From JBBIMP01 sp037444305 (GTDB taxonomy: Bacteria > Acidobacteriota > UBA6911), in the NCBI GenBank assembly GCA_037444305.1, contig JBBIMP010000033.1, forward strand, positions 1 through 59,636: a stretch of 59,636 nt of DNA, read 5' to 3'. Both the position numbers and the translations under genes were made by a program. The notes beneath the pieces were generated by a model. That model was not told the DNA's origin. It saw nothing but the letters and a program-made list of their open reading frames with translations, and ran no database searches. Shown in pieces: positions 15,490-24,722 of this stretch. The first letter of the stretch is position 1. Each line of letters begins with the position of its first letter.

Positions 15490-17413
15490 GCGGCACCTCC
15501 AATGGCAATCGGATGGTAAACACAGAACCGCGCCCGACGGTGCTGCTCACGGCAATAGCTCCACCGTGATGTTCGACAATGCCCAGCGCAACGGAAAGCC
15601 CCAACCCGGTCCCTTGCCCCACTTCCTTGGTTGTGAAGAAAGGATCGAACAGCTTGTTGAGATGGCTGGGCGGTATGCCGCAACCTGTGTCCGTTACGCT
15701 GATTTCGATTGCGTCCTGGGGCTGCGTGCGGGCGAGACTCGTCGCGACCATGATGCGGCCGCCCGGCGGTGTAGCGTCTATGGCATTCATGACGATGTTC
15801 AACAAGGCGCTCTGCATCTGGTCGCGGTCCAATTCCCGCAGGGGGAGTGTCTCGTCCGGTTTGAACTCCAAGGTCACATCTTTAATCAGGGCCTGGTTTT
15901 CGACCAGAGCCAGCGTGGTGGCAACCAGTGTATTCACGTTCGTCGGTTCGGCTGCCAGGCCGATCTGCCGCGAAAAATCCAACAGGCCTCTCACGATTTT
16001 TCGCACACGCTCCGTCTCGCGGGCGATAACCTCCAGGTCGGAACGCACTGCCGGCTCCAAATCTTTCCGGCGCAGCAACATGTGTGTAAATATCAGGACC
16101 CCGGTCAGCGGATTGTTGATTTCGTGTGCCACGCCGGCTGCCAGGCGGCCGATGCTTGCCTGCTTCTCGGACTGCATGAGCTTGGTTTCGCTGGCTGCGC
16201 GCATCCGTTGTTCCTGATCCGCGATGGAAGCCAGCATGTCCTTGAACGTCCGTTGCAGCACGCCGACTTCGTCGCCGGTGATCGGTCCAATGTCGGGGTC
16301 AAGATTGCCCTTGGCTACTTCCTCGCTGGCGGCGATTAGCCGTTGCATCGGGCTTAGAATCCGGTTGGCCAGCACGTACCCCGCCCCGCCGGCGACCACC
16401 ATGCCGGTCAGGGTGATCAGCACGAACACACCGAAAAACATCCAACGCACTGCGGTGTAACGCGCCTCGAGAACGCCGACGCACAGCATGCCCACGGTGC
16501 GTCCGGCAATATCCTCAATCGGCTCGTAGGCCGTCAGGTTCCAGTCGTTCACCACGAATGCGCGCCCCAGCCAATTCCTGCCGTTCCGTAGAACCGTATC
16601 CCGCACTTCCTGCGACACGCGGGTTCCGATGGCTCGCTGTCCATCAGGATCCTCGACGTTCGTGGCGATGCGCAGGTCACCGAAGAAGATCGTCGCTGTC
16701 CCGACAGGGAGACCCCTCCAGGTTTCCTGCTGAAACACCGTGGCGCGGATGGTATCGACGATCGCCTGACTGTGATTGAGCAGGCAGCCGGCGTAGAACA
16801 CGCCCACCAACTCCCCGTCCGCGTATACCGGACTGGCGGCGCCAATGCACATGCCCGCGCGTTCTTCGTTTTGGGGGCTGTGCGGAGCCGCGTGCGGCGT
16901 AGGCACAATCTTGATCCGGGCCCGGTCCGCGAGGTCGGCATTCTCACGACGCAGACTGTCGGCATCCAGAATGACGGTCCCGGCTACCGGCGCGCGACGC
17001 TGCAGCGCCGCCACGACCAGTGGGTTCGCATTCGGTCCGCCTGCAGCCACATCAGGCCGGCTGCCAAGATGACAGATCGTGGTGCCGTCAGGCGCGGCTA
17101 TGCCCGCAAAATCGAATCCCGCCCAATCTGCGACGCGGATCAACCGTTGCGTGATTTGCGCACAATCGTATTCCCTGACGGCGGACTGAAAACCAGGCCC
17201 CAGGGCAGTGACGTTGACCGCGAGGGAGATGTTCCTGCTCCGGGCCGAGTAGATTTCCCGGGCGGCGTTCAAGTCAAGGCGGACCCGAGTCTTTGCTTCA
17301 TTGAGTACGGCTTTATAGAGGAGTTGCCCGCCGACCAGCAGGGAGACGGCGCCAACCAACAGGGATACGCCCAGGAAACTGCCCACCAGCCTGGATCGCG
17401 TGGACCGGAACAT
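15461..17413 (-). CDS. Membrane sensor histidine kinase with Cache-type sensor
   Basis: 650 residues. TM1 at about 10-32, an extracytoplasmic Cache-like sensor (about 35-322, including GMCIGAASPVYADGELVGVF and VGMLCVGVLEARY), TM2 at about 324-347, HAMP (350-402) and a HisKA domain with the H-box GVAHEINNPLTG (phospho-His430). The HATPase_c domain follows: N-box around Asn543, G1 DTGCGI (575-580), F-box DPFFTT and G2 GTGLGL (601-606). It is an NtrB-like NNPL-class kinase. The extracytoplasmic part suggests detection of a small organic anion, the usual Cache ligand class. It is preceded by GGGAGG and a TTGACC-17-TATGCT promoter. Its phosphate acceptors are most likely the three receiver proteins downstream. 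Confidence 0.95.
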   Translation of the reverse strand: MFRSTRSRLVGSFLGVSLLVGAVSLLVGGQLLYKAVLNEAKTRVRLDLNAAREIYSARSRNISLAVNVTALGPGFQSAVREYDCAQITQRLIRVADWAGFDFAGIAAPDGTTICHLGSRPDVAAGGPNANPLVVAALQRRAPVAGTVILDADSLRRENADLADRARIKIVPTPHAAPHSPQNEERAGMCIGAASPVYADGELVGVFYAGCLLNHSQAIVDTIRATVFQQETWRGLPVGTATIFFGDLRIATNVEDPDGQRAIGTRVSQEVRDTVLRNGRNWLGRAFVVNDWNLTAYEPIEDIAGRTVGMLCVGVLEARYTAVRWMFFGVFVLITLTGMVVAGGAGYVLANRILSPMQRLIAASEEVAKGNLDPDIGPITGDEVGVLQRTFKDMLASIADQEQRMRAASETKLMQSEKQASIGRLAAGVAHEINNPLTGVLIFTHMLLRRKDLEPAVRSDLEVIARETERVRKIVRGLLDFSRQIGLAAEPTNVNTLVATTLALVENQALIKDVTLEFKPDETLPLRELDRDQMQSALLNIVMNAIDATPPGGRIMVATSLARTQPQDAIEISVTDTGCGIPPSHLNKLFDPFFTTKEVGQGTGLGLSVALGIVEHHGGAIAVSSTVGRGSVFTIRLPLEVPHADRQAVDC

Positions 17414-17495
17414 TCCTGCCTCCCTGCAAGAGGCTCAAGCCGTTGCCATCACGCAACCAAAGGGCGGCCCTGTGCCCCAGTCTTTCTTTGTTGGC

Positions 17496-17524
17496 AGCAT
17501 AGTCCAGGATGCGCAAACGGTCAA
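17496..17524 (-). promoter_or_regulatory. sigma70-like promoter of the kinase/receiver/FNT operon
   Basis: Read on the minus strand: TTGACC, 17-base spacer, TATGCT, ending 82 bases upstream of the kinase ATG at 17413. Both boxes and the spacing are near consensus. It is the best promoter-like match seen in the 270-base gap between this operon and the gene upstream. Confidence 0.6.
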
Positions 17525-17683
17525 GGTTGCGCTCCGCCCTGGGTCGTTCCTCTGGTCCGCGGCAGATTCCTGGAGCTGCATTGATCCAGCGCTCCCAGGA
17601 TGACCCACTGTTCAGTTCGCGGGCATCCGCATCGTAGCCCCGCATACAGGCGGCTGCGAGGCTTCTCGGTCAGGCGCTTGGAT

Positions 17684-19621
17684 TCAGTGCATCCACGGAG
17701 CCCGGATCAATTCGAAGTTGCAGAGAATCGCCTCCAGTTTTCCGGACCGGTTTCTTCGCAATCTCCCGTCGGGATCCATGGAGAGCAGGAGTTGGTCGCT
17801 ATTGAGATTCAACGCCTCGTAGCCAAGCCGCGCCAGCTGGTCTTGCTCAGCCGAAATGAGCTCCCGGCAGTCCGCCAGGCTGAGCAAACCCTTCTCGAAG
17901 GCTCGGTGACCGTTGATGCAAAGGGTGACACGAATGCGCCCTGCTTCGTCCTTGGACAGTTCGCCGTTCTCGAAGGTCAGAATGAAGCGGTCATTCCTGA
18001 TGGTCTCGGAAAAACCCACTCTCGTGAGCCGCTCCACCACATTGTTGACCAACTCCTGGCATTGCCGGTCGTCGAGCAATCCCTCATCGCAGGCTTCCTC
18101 GATATCGATCAACCCCCAGTGGCCCTTCTCACGGTATCCCTTCAACGGGTCATCTCCCCGGAAAAATCCCCAGACCGTGTAGTAATCATAATCGCGACAG
18201 AGAACCGCTTCGCCATCGATCGTCCGGATGTTTGCATGACTTCCGTACCGCGAATCGTCGGCGAGCCACTCGGCCGGCAAGGACTCGTGCGCCGTCCGGT
18301 AGACAGCCCTGGGAAATACTGTCTGAACCCCGGCCTTCCTGAGCCGTTCGGCAATTGCAAATTCCTCGAAGGGACTGTTGTAACCGAATTCGCAAATCGA
18401 GCGTCCCGGTTCTATAGATGGGTCCTGTTCAGGCCGCATCCCCACCCGCGAGATCCGATACACGAGTTGCAGACTATCAACGCTTCGGGTGCGGAAAACG
18501 ATGGGGGAAAGCCGGATCCGGGGAGTCGTCCACCAGCGCGCAGGATCATAGAATTCAAAGAGGTCCGGATCGTTGCCTATGACAAAAAGACGACCCTGGT
18601 TGGATGTTGTGCCGTACACGTAGTCCACGCCCAGGATCTGCATCGAGTGCAGACCCTCCGGCAGCAACTTCGCCTTGCGATTTTTATATCTGTGGAAATG
18701 CCAGTAGCGTGAGCGTTGCGCCCGGTGAAACTTGGCGTCATAGTCTTCGGTGCGCTCGAGAAGTTCGAAATCGACCAAGGCGTAGACGATCCGGCCCTTC
18801 CTGTCCCTGACCGGGGCGCCGCTCTTTGTTCGAATGATGAAATGCGCAGGTTTGGTGTCCAGCACCCGATAGCCGCGATTCATCATGTCCTCCTGGTACA
18901 CCCGCCGTGTCATCTCTTGCAGCTCGCTCTCATCCAGGCCGAGCGTCTCAAAAACATATGCGGCATCCCTCCCTTTAACCCAGCCGTATATCAGCGCGTA
19001 GATCCTGTGAATGTCGAGCTGGATCGCCTCCTCGCCGGGAAGCCCGTACTGGTCCCTGCGGAGGAGTTCGTTGTGCCAGCGCATCAGCCATTCCGCGCGC
19101 CCCGTCTGCCACAACTCGTGTCTTCCGGCCGGCGTGTAAACGGCGAGCGGCCTTTGCGTGAGAAGCTTGGGCTGGAAATATTGATTGCTCTGCCGCAGAT
19201 CCGTGAGCAGCCCGAATTCTTCGAACGGACTGTTCCACCGCGCCCGGACTATGTCTTCATCCGAGATAAACTCGGCTTTTGCCGTCGCCTGCAACGGCAC
19301 CTCGCTTCCCACCCGGCACCATTTCACGACGATGTCGATCTGCCTTCCATTCACGGCCTTGGTTGTGACCCTGAGGGGGTGGGCGGATCCTTCCAGTCGC
19401 GTCCTGAGGTGGCGGTTCTCCGGCTTGCTGTAGTACTGCTCATCTCTCCAGTTGTTCGGCAAAAGATGTTCGAAAAAAGGCAGCCCCCAGCTGGTCACAT
19501 AGAGATCGCCTTCCCCGGGCAGTGCGAGATGCAGATAGTCCGTACCGAAGACCCGGGCCTTTCTGGGTATCAGACCGAGCTGTTCAATGCGTTCGCGGCT
19601 GCGCCCATCCAGACTGATCAT
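17684..19621 (-). CDS. Large protein of unknown function with internally repeated NSPFEEF units
   Basis: 645 residues, no signal peptide or membrane segment. Two copies of a similar unit are visible: RARWNSPFEEFGLLTDLRQ (about 147-165) followed by LAVYTPAG, and CEFGYNSPFEEFAIAERLRK followed by RAVYRTA. Each is later followed by a strand like YALVDFELLER or AILCNFELIRAP. The repeat of strand, helix and a [V/C][D/N]FEL segment is faintly reminiscent of kinase-like folds, but no complete catalytic set was recognised. ATG with CGGAG upstream. It starts 49 bases after the malic-enzyme stop on the same strand, so the two are probably co-transcribed. Function unknown. Confidence 0.75.
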   Translation of the reverse strand: MISLDGRSRERIEQLGLIPRKARVFGTDYLHLALPGEGDLYVTSWGLPFFEHLLPNNWRDEQYYSKPENRHLRTRLEGSAHPLRVTTKAVNGRQIDIVVKWCRVGSEVPLQATAKAEFISDEDIVRARWNSPFEEFGLLTDLRQSNQYFQPKLLTQRPLAVYTPAGRHELWQTGRAEWLMRWHNELLRRDQYGLPGEEAIQLDIHRIYALIYGWVKGRDAAYVFETLGLDESELQEMTRRVYQEDMMNRGYRVLDTKPAHFIIRTKSGAPVRDRKGRIVYALVDFELLERTEDYDAKFHRAQRSRYWHFHRYKNRKAKLLPEGLHSMQILGVDYVYGTTSNQGRLFVIGNDPDLFEFYDPARWWTTPRIRLSPIVFRTRSVDSLQLVYRISRVGMRPEQDPSIEPGRSICEFGYNSPFEEFAIAERLRKAGVQTVFPRAVYRTAHESLPAEWLADDSRYGSHANIRTIDGEAVLCRDYDYYTVWGFFRGDDPLKGYREKGHWGLIDIEEACDEGLLDDRQCQELVNNVVERLTRVGFSETIRNDRFILTFENGELSKDEAGRIRVTLCINGHRAFEKGLLSLADCRELISAEQDQLARLGYEALNLNSDQLLLSMDPDGRLRRNRSGKLEAILCNFELIRAPWMH

Positions 19622-19670
19622 TCTTCGACTCCGCTCGCTCCACTGCCGAGGCCAGGCAGCCGGCGCCCCG

Positions 19671-21428
19671 TCATGAGCCGATGCGCCGGATTACAATCTC
19701 CCCGGGAGTTCTCAGATCATTCTCGTAGCGGACCGGCAGGTACTCCGGAAACCACATCGCCCGCTCGACTCTCTGTTCGAGGTGTTCGAGAATCTCCTCG
19801 TCGGCAAGCTCTTCCTTTACTGCTTGTCGAACTACGGCGCAGGCCACCGCGTGCGAACACTCCCGTATGCGAGATAGTTCGGGGAATACGGAACCCTCAT
19901 CCAGATCGCGTTTTGTGACTTGTGCTGCAAGGGCCTTTGCGGCCTCGAGGAACATGCTGTCTGTCACCAGGCGACTCCGCGACACGGTCAACCCGAGACC
20001 CACTCCTGGAAAGACAAAGGCGTTGTTTCCCTGCCCAATCCGGATCCGCTTTCCCTGATAGACGACGGGGGCAAAGGGACTGCCGGTGGCCACAATTGCA
20101 CGCCCCTCGGACCAGCGAATGGCTTCCTCGGGAGTGCACTCGGACCTCGAGGTGGGATTGGAGAGCGGAAAAACGATGGGACGTCGGTTGATATCGGACA
20201 TGGAGCGAATCACCTCTTCGGTGAAGATTCCGGGGCTGCCCGAGGCGCCAAGCAAGACGGTGGGCTTTGCATGTTTCACCGTGTCCGCCAGGGTGATTCG
20301 GCCGCGATCTTGCACCCTCCAATTCTCCACTTCCATCCTGTCTCGTGCATAGCCGGCCTTGAACTCCTCGAGGTTGTCGCGGGCCCGCGTGACCAGGCCT
20401 TTGCTGTCGACCATGAAGATCCGGCTCATGGCCTCGGACCTGCTCAGCCCTTCCACGGTCATGGCCGCGACCATGAGATCGGCGATACCCTGGGCGGCCG
20501 CTCCTGCACCGGCAAAGAGCAATCTCTGATCGGCCATGGCTTGTCCGGCAAGGCGAAGTGCACTGTGCAGGCCGGCCACAGCCACTCCGGCGGTTCCCTG
20601 GATGTCGTCGTTGAAGGTACACAGTGAATCCTTGAAACGGTTGAGCTGAAGGAGGGCGTTGCCTTTCAGAAAGTCCTCCCACTGAAGCACGACCTTCGGA
20701 AATACTCTTCGAACCGCGGTCACGAAGCTGTCGACGAAAGTCTGGTATTCCTCTCCTCTCACTCTTCGATGCCTCATGCCGAGGTAGAGCGGATCCTTCA
20801 ATCGGTCCTCATTGTCCGTTCCCACGTCCAGCATGATGGGCAGTGTGCTATACGGCGACAAACCGGCGCAGAGGGTGTACAGGCATAGCTTGCCGATGGG
20901 TATTCCCATTCCTCCCGCCCCCTGGTCACCGAGGCCGAGGATCCGTTCGCCATCCGTTACGACGATGACCGACGGATTGGTGACGCCGGAGTTGGCGAGT
21001 ACCTTCTCAATCTTTTCCCGTTGTTCGTATGTGATATATATGCCCCTGCCCCTTCGATAGATATGGGAGAACTTCTGGCATGCTTCGCCCACCACGGGCG
21101 TATAGACGATGGGCATCATCTCGTCGATATACTCATGGAGCAGGCGGTAGAACAGGACCTCGTTTCGGTCGTGCAGGCTGGTTAGATAGATGAATCGGTC
21201 GAGCTTGGTGGGATGCGCCTGAAAGTTTTCATAAACCCGCTCGAGTTGCTGCTTCATTGTGCCGGCCGCCGGGGGGAGCAAACCGTCCAGGTCGAGCTCC
21301 TCCCTCTCCCGAGCGGTAAAAGCGGTGCCTTTGTTGATCAGAGGATCCAGCAACAGCTGTTTGCCCTTGGCAGGGACAGCCATATATTTCTCGCCGGTTG
21401 CAGGGTCAACCCGGATACTGATTCGCAT
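19671..21428 (-). CDS. maeA: NAD(P)-dependent malic enzyme (large SfcA/MaeA type)
   Basis: 585 residues from the ATG at 21428, selected because GGAGG lies 8 bases upstream. Oxidative decarboxylation of malate to pyruvate. N-terminal malic domain with YTPVVGEACQKFSHIYRRGRG and ILGLGDQGAGGMGIP, metal-binding VLQWEDF, and the NAD-binding domain from FNDDIQGTAGV and FAGAGAAAQGIADLM. The length matches the about 565-residue SfcA type. It sits in a minus-strand run downstream of the sulfate-transport genes and upstream of the repeat protein. The cofactor preference (NAD or NADP) cannot be decided from the sequence. Confidence 0.93.
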   Translation of the reverse strand: MRISIRVDPATGEKYMAVPAKGKQLLLDPLINKGTAFTAREREELDLDGLLPPAAGTMKQQLERVYENFQAHPTKLDRFIYLTSLHDRNEVLFYRLLHEYIDEMMPIVYTPVVGEACQKFSHIYRRGRGIYITYEQREKIEKVLANSGVTNPSVIVVTDGERILGLGDQGAGGMGIPIGKLCLYTLCAGLSPYSTLPIMLDVGTDNEDRLKDPLYLGMRHRRVRGEEYQTFVDSFVTAVRRVFPKVVLQWEDFLKGNALLQLNRFKDSLCTFNDDIQGTAGVAVAGLHSALRLAGQAMADQRLLFAGAGAAAQGIADLMVAAMTVEGLSRSEAMSRIFMVDSKGLVTRARDNLEEFKAGYARDRMEVENWRVQDRGRITLADTVKHAKPTVLLGASGSPGIFTEEVIRSMSDINRRPIVFPLSNPTSRSECTPEEAIRWSEGRAIVATGSPFAPVVYQGKRIRIGQGNNAFVFPGVGLGLTVSRSRLVTDSMFLEAAKALAAQVTKRDLDEGSVFPELSRIRECSHAVACAVVRQAVKEELADEEILEHLEQRVERAMWFPEYLPVRYENDLRTPGEIVIRRIGS

Positions 21429-21594
21429 TGGCGTTCCTCCAGTCGATTTTCGGGGGCCGTCGTTCCCCGGTCCTGGGAAGGTGACACTAAGTGTTGAGGC
21501 CTGACGATGGCATCCTGGCATCGTTGCGCGGCATTCTTTTCATTATCCTCTGTTGCAGCATTCGATTCGAGTCCTTGGATGGGCAACCCCATGC

Positions 21595-21852
21595 TCATGC
21601 TGCCTGCAGGGTAGAATCCGCGATTTTCCCGGAAAATGCAAACCGGAGCCCACGCTCGGCAAGCTCGACAGCAGTCATGTGCCCGGCAGCTCCCCGCCTG
21701 AACCGGTCTCGTTCATCGCGAAGCATTTCGACCTCGCCAAGAAGATATCGAAGGTGTGCCTCGGTGGGCGCGCTGCACTTCTCGAGCCACTGCAGTCGAT
21801 CCTGTGCCGCAGCATCGATCGCCTGTGCTCCTGCGACACAGGCAAGCCACAA
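21595..21852 (-). CDS. Small hypothetical protein, possibly a broken secreted protein
   Basis: 85 residues from a TTG at 21852. It begins LWLACVAGAQAID, which looks like the hydrophobic core of a signal peptide, then a charged helix (LRYLLGEVEMLRDERDRF). Upstream in the same frame a GTG codes a basic n-region (RKRVVRKPVA) followed directly by a TGA stop. So a signal peptide may have been interrupted by a stop, or translation starts at TTG after GAGGA. It lies between cysA and the malic enzyme on the same strand. No family recognised; may not be expressed. Confidence 0.4.
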   Translation of the reverse strand: MWLACVAGAQAIDAAAQDRLQWLEKCSAPTEAHLRYLLGEVEMLRDERDRFRRGAAGHMTAVELAERGLRFAFSGKIADSTLQAA

Positions 21853-21913
21853 TCCTCAGGCAACCGGCTTGCGCACAACACGCTTCCTCACGGTCCGTCT
21901 CTATTCGAGACGG

Positions 21914-23821
21914 TCAAAGCTTCGGTCCGGATCCCGCGCTGACGTCCGGGATTTCCAGGCGCCATTCCTCCACGGCGATGACCAGCACAGGGCGATCCGC
22001 TGCGCTGATGACCTGACGCGTAACATCCTCGCCGGCGAAGATGCGCGACCTGGGAAAGTGCCTGCCGACGACGATCAGGTCGCTCTCCGAGTTGCGCGCC
22101 TCCTCCAGGATGGCGCGAGCAACCGACTCTGCCTCCCTCAAGCGTATGTCCACCTCCAGATCCAGCGAATGAAGCGTTGCCGCGGCCCGTTCGAGGTGCG
22201 CCCGGGTCAGCGGGCCGGACTCGAATTCCCTCCTGACCGCATGGAAGAGGACGACTGGAATCGCCAATCTCCGGGCAAGCCACCCACCTTCCTTGACGTC
22301 TTGCTTGCCGGGCTCGCCCCCGGCGGTGCAGATCATCAAACGGTCCAGCCGCTCCCTCTCCCCTTTCAGAATGAGAACCGGCAGATCGCTTCCTTTCAGC
22401 AGCCTGTCGATCAATTCGGGACCGTCGCCGTAGGCGCCGGAAAAGAAACGCTTCTCCGGAGGGGCTTCCACGACAACCATGTCATAGAGGGACTCCTGGA
22501 GCTCCGCCATCACCTCTGAGACTAGCCGTCCCTTGCGTGTGCGAATTTCCAGTCCGCCATTGCCGGTCTTCGCGCGAGCCTCAACCTTCGGTTCTTTAGC
22601 CCCGGCCTCCGTCACTTCCAGGACGGTGAGACGGATCGCGGAGGCATCCAGCTTGCGGATCAGCCAGCGGACGAGCGGCGATGCGCTGCCGGAGCCCCGC
22701 CCCTCCGGCGCCAGGACCAGTAGCCTCCGCGGAGGCGCCTCGAGGATGTGATAATCGCGAAGACCGACGAATCGCCTTCTTCCGGAAAGCGATTCGCTCG
22801 AAGAAACCACTGCGTCCACGAGCAGGGACTTTTCTCCAAACGGCGGCTGCGGGGCAAGCTGCCGCGTTCCAGGGAGCCGGGGGAGCCGCAGTCGCACCTT
22901 GCGATGCGAACCGGCAAAGAACTCCTCAATCACGCGGCCTTGTCCGAGCGAGACCACGCCGGGCCCCCGGGGGTCATCCGACAGAATCACCTGCTCAGGC
23001 CGCGCCAGGAGTTGAACCCGCCGGTTTTCCTCAGCCGCGATTTCGTCGGGCAAGGTCAGCGAGAGTTCCCCAAATCGAGCTTTCCCTTCGCTGACCTGTC
23101 CGACGACCACCGTACCTGCGCCGAGGAAGGTCGCCACGAAGGATGTCCTCGGACGAAAGTAAAGCTGTTCTACCGGCCCGACCTCCAGAAGCCGTCCCCT
23201 TTCGATCACCCCGATACGATCGGCCAGTTCGAAAGCCTCCTCCTGGTCGTGGGTTACAAGAATGGTAGTGACTCCGGATTTCTCTTGGATCCGCCGCAGG
23301 CTCCGGCGTAGCTGTCCCCGAATCTTCACGTCCAGGGCGCCGAAAGGCTCATCCAGGAGCAGGACCTTGGGCCGATAGGCTAGAGCGCGGGCGAGGGCGA
23401 CCCGCTGCTGCTGGCCGCCTGACAATTGGCCGGGCAGACGGTCGCCCATCCCCGACAGCCCGACCAGGTCGAGCAGTTCCTGCCGGCGCCTCGTCCTTTC
23501 ATTCCTGGGGAGCTTCCGCAACTTGAGCCCGAACTCGATGTTTTCCGTCACCGTCATGTGGCGAAAAATAGAGTAGTTCTGAAACACCAGGCCGATTTCA
23601 CGCCGTTGGGGGGCAAGGTCTGTCACGTCCCTTTCGTGCAGCAGAATTCTGCCTGAATCAGCCCTGGTCAGACCGGCAATAATCCTCAGCACCGTGGTCT
23701 TCCCGCTGCCGCTGGCGCCCAGCAGAATGAAAAATTCCCCATCCTGGACCTCGAGGCAAAGATCGTCGACAATCACGTGACTGCCGTATCGCTTGGCGAT
23801 CTGCTTCAGGACGATTGACAT
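21914..23821 (-). CDS. cysA: Sulfate/thiosulfate ABC-type ATPase CysA fused to two universal-stress-protein-like domains
   Basis: 635 residues, about 270 longer than ordinary CysA. Residues 1-230: ABC ATPase with Walker A GASGSGKTT (35-43), Q-loop, signature LSGGQQQR (133-140), Walker B LLLDEP (154-159) and H-loop His191. About 235-355: TOBE-like regulatory domain. About 364-488 and 490-618: two alpha/beta domains with USP-like pattern, a starting strand (RLLVLAPEG, RLMICTAGG), helices, and end strands (LPVLILKG, SDLIVVGRHFPRSRIFAGEDVTRQVI and RPVLVIAVEEW). The second contains the USP nucleotide-loop-like VGRHFPRS. Such domains bind ATP or AMP in relatives and could tie sulfate import to energy state. 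Last gene of the sbp-cysT-cysW-cysA set. Confidence 0.93.
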   Translation of the reverse strand: MSIVLKQIAKRYGSHVIVDDLCLEVQDGEFFILLGASGSGKTTVLRIIAGLTRADSGRILLHERDVTDLAPQRREIGLVFQNYSIFRHMTVTENIEFGLKLRKLPRNERTRRRQELLDLVGLSGMGDRLPGQLSGGQQQRVALARALAYRPKVLLLDEPFGALDVKIRGQLRRSLRRIQEKSGVTTILVTHDQEEAFELADRIGVIERGRLLEVGPVEQLYFRPRTSFVATFLGAGTVVVGQVSEGKARFGELSLTLPDEIAAEENRRVQLLARPEQVILSDDPRGPGVVSLGQGRVIEEFFAGSHRKVRLRLPRLPGTRQLAPQPPFGEKSLLVDAVVSSSESLSGRRRFVGLRDYHILEAPPRRLLVLAPEGRGSGSASPLVRWLIRKLDASAIRLTVLEVTEAGAKEPKVEARAKTGNGGLEIRTRKGRLVSEVMAELQESLYDMVVVEAPPEKRFFSGAYGDGPELIDRLLKGSDLPVLILKGERERLDRLMICTAGGEPGKQDVKEGGWLARRLAIPVVLFHAVRREFESGPLTRAHLERAAATLHSLDLEVDIRLREAESVARAILEEARNSESDLIVVGRHFPRSRIFAGEDVTRQVISAADRPVLVIAVEEWRLEIPDVSAGSGPKL

Positions 23822-23861
23822 AGGCTTTCCGTGTTCGAGGGAGTCCGCACTGCGCTGTGGA

Positions 23862-24722
23862 TCACCGCCGCTGTTCGGTGCGCTTTTTCAGCACTTCCAT
23901 CCCCATGAGGAGGCTGAAGGAAATCACCGCGAGGACCAGTGCCATGCTGTACGCGCCGCCGTAATTGCGGTCGTCGAGACACCGGAAAATGTAAAGCGTG
24001 GAGGTCTCGGTCAGGCCTCGCATGCCGCCGCTGACCATAAGCACGGCCCCAAACTCCCCCAGCGCCCGGGCCAGGGTGAGGGAGATGCCGTAAAGCAGGC
24101 CCCAGCGAAGCGAAGGGAAGGTCACGCACCAGAACGTCCGCCAGGGACTTGCGCCCATGGTATACGCCGCGAGTTCCTGCTGTATCCCGATCTGAGTCAG
24201 CACCGGCATGACCTCCCGGATCACAAAAGGCAAAGAGACAAACAACGTCGCCAACAACATGCTCGGCCAGGCGAAAAGCACCCTGAGACCCAAGGCATCG
24301 GTGAGCGAGGCAAACCAGCCCTCCCTGCCAAACAGCAGGATCAACATCAGTCCCGCGATTACAGGGGAAACGGCAAAGGGAAGGTCCACCAACCCGTTCA
24401 CGAGCTTGCGGCCTCGGAAATCGTCCCGCACCAGAACCCAGGCAATCGCCAGTCCAAAAGCAACATTAATGAAGGTGGCGCCCAGCCCAAGCACGATCGT
24501 CAGCTTCAAGGCGTTCAGCGCATCCGGGCTGGATACTTCATTCCAGAAGGCACCGAGGCCCGGCCGGAGAGCGCCGTGCAACATTGCGGCAATCGGCGCG
24601 ACCAGCAGGAGACCGGCATAGGCCAGGACAAGTCCCACCAGCAGCCATTCTCCGAGGCTGTGGCGCTGGTGCCGCCTGCCCGTCCCATCGGCAGAAAGCC
24701 GCCCTGATTCACGGGGCTGCAT
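23862..24722 (-). CDS. cysW: Sulfate/thiosulfate ABC permease CysW
   Basis: 286 residues, six hydrophobic helices, BPD_transp_1 fold with the EAA loop reading EVMPVLTQIGIQQELAAYTMGASPWRTFWCVTFPSL and the ALGEFGAVLMVSGG segment typical of the CysW/CysT pair. It forms half of the membrane channel of the periplasmic sulfate importer. The start ATG at 24722 lies within the end of cysT (14-base overlap), so translation is coupled. Confidence 0.93.
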   Translation of the reverse strand: MQPRESGRLSADGTGRRHQRHSLGEWLLVGLVLAYAGLLLVAPIAAMLHGALRPGLGAFWNEVSSPDALNALKLTIVLGLGATFINVAFGLAIAWVLVRDDFRGRKLVNGLVDLPFAVSPVIAGLMLILLFGREGWFASLTDALGLRVLFAWPSMLLATLFVSLPFVIREVMPVLTQIGIQQELAAYTMGASPWRTFWCVTFPSLRWGLLYGISLTLARALGEFGAVLMVSGGMRGLTETSTLYIFRCLDDRNYGGAYSMALVLAVISFSLLMGMEVLKKRTEQRR

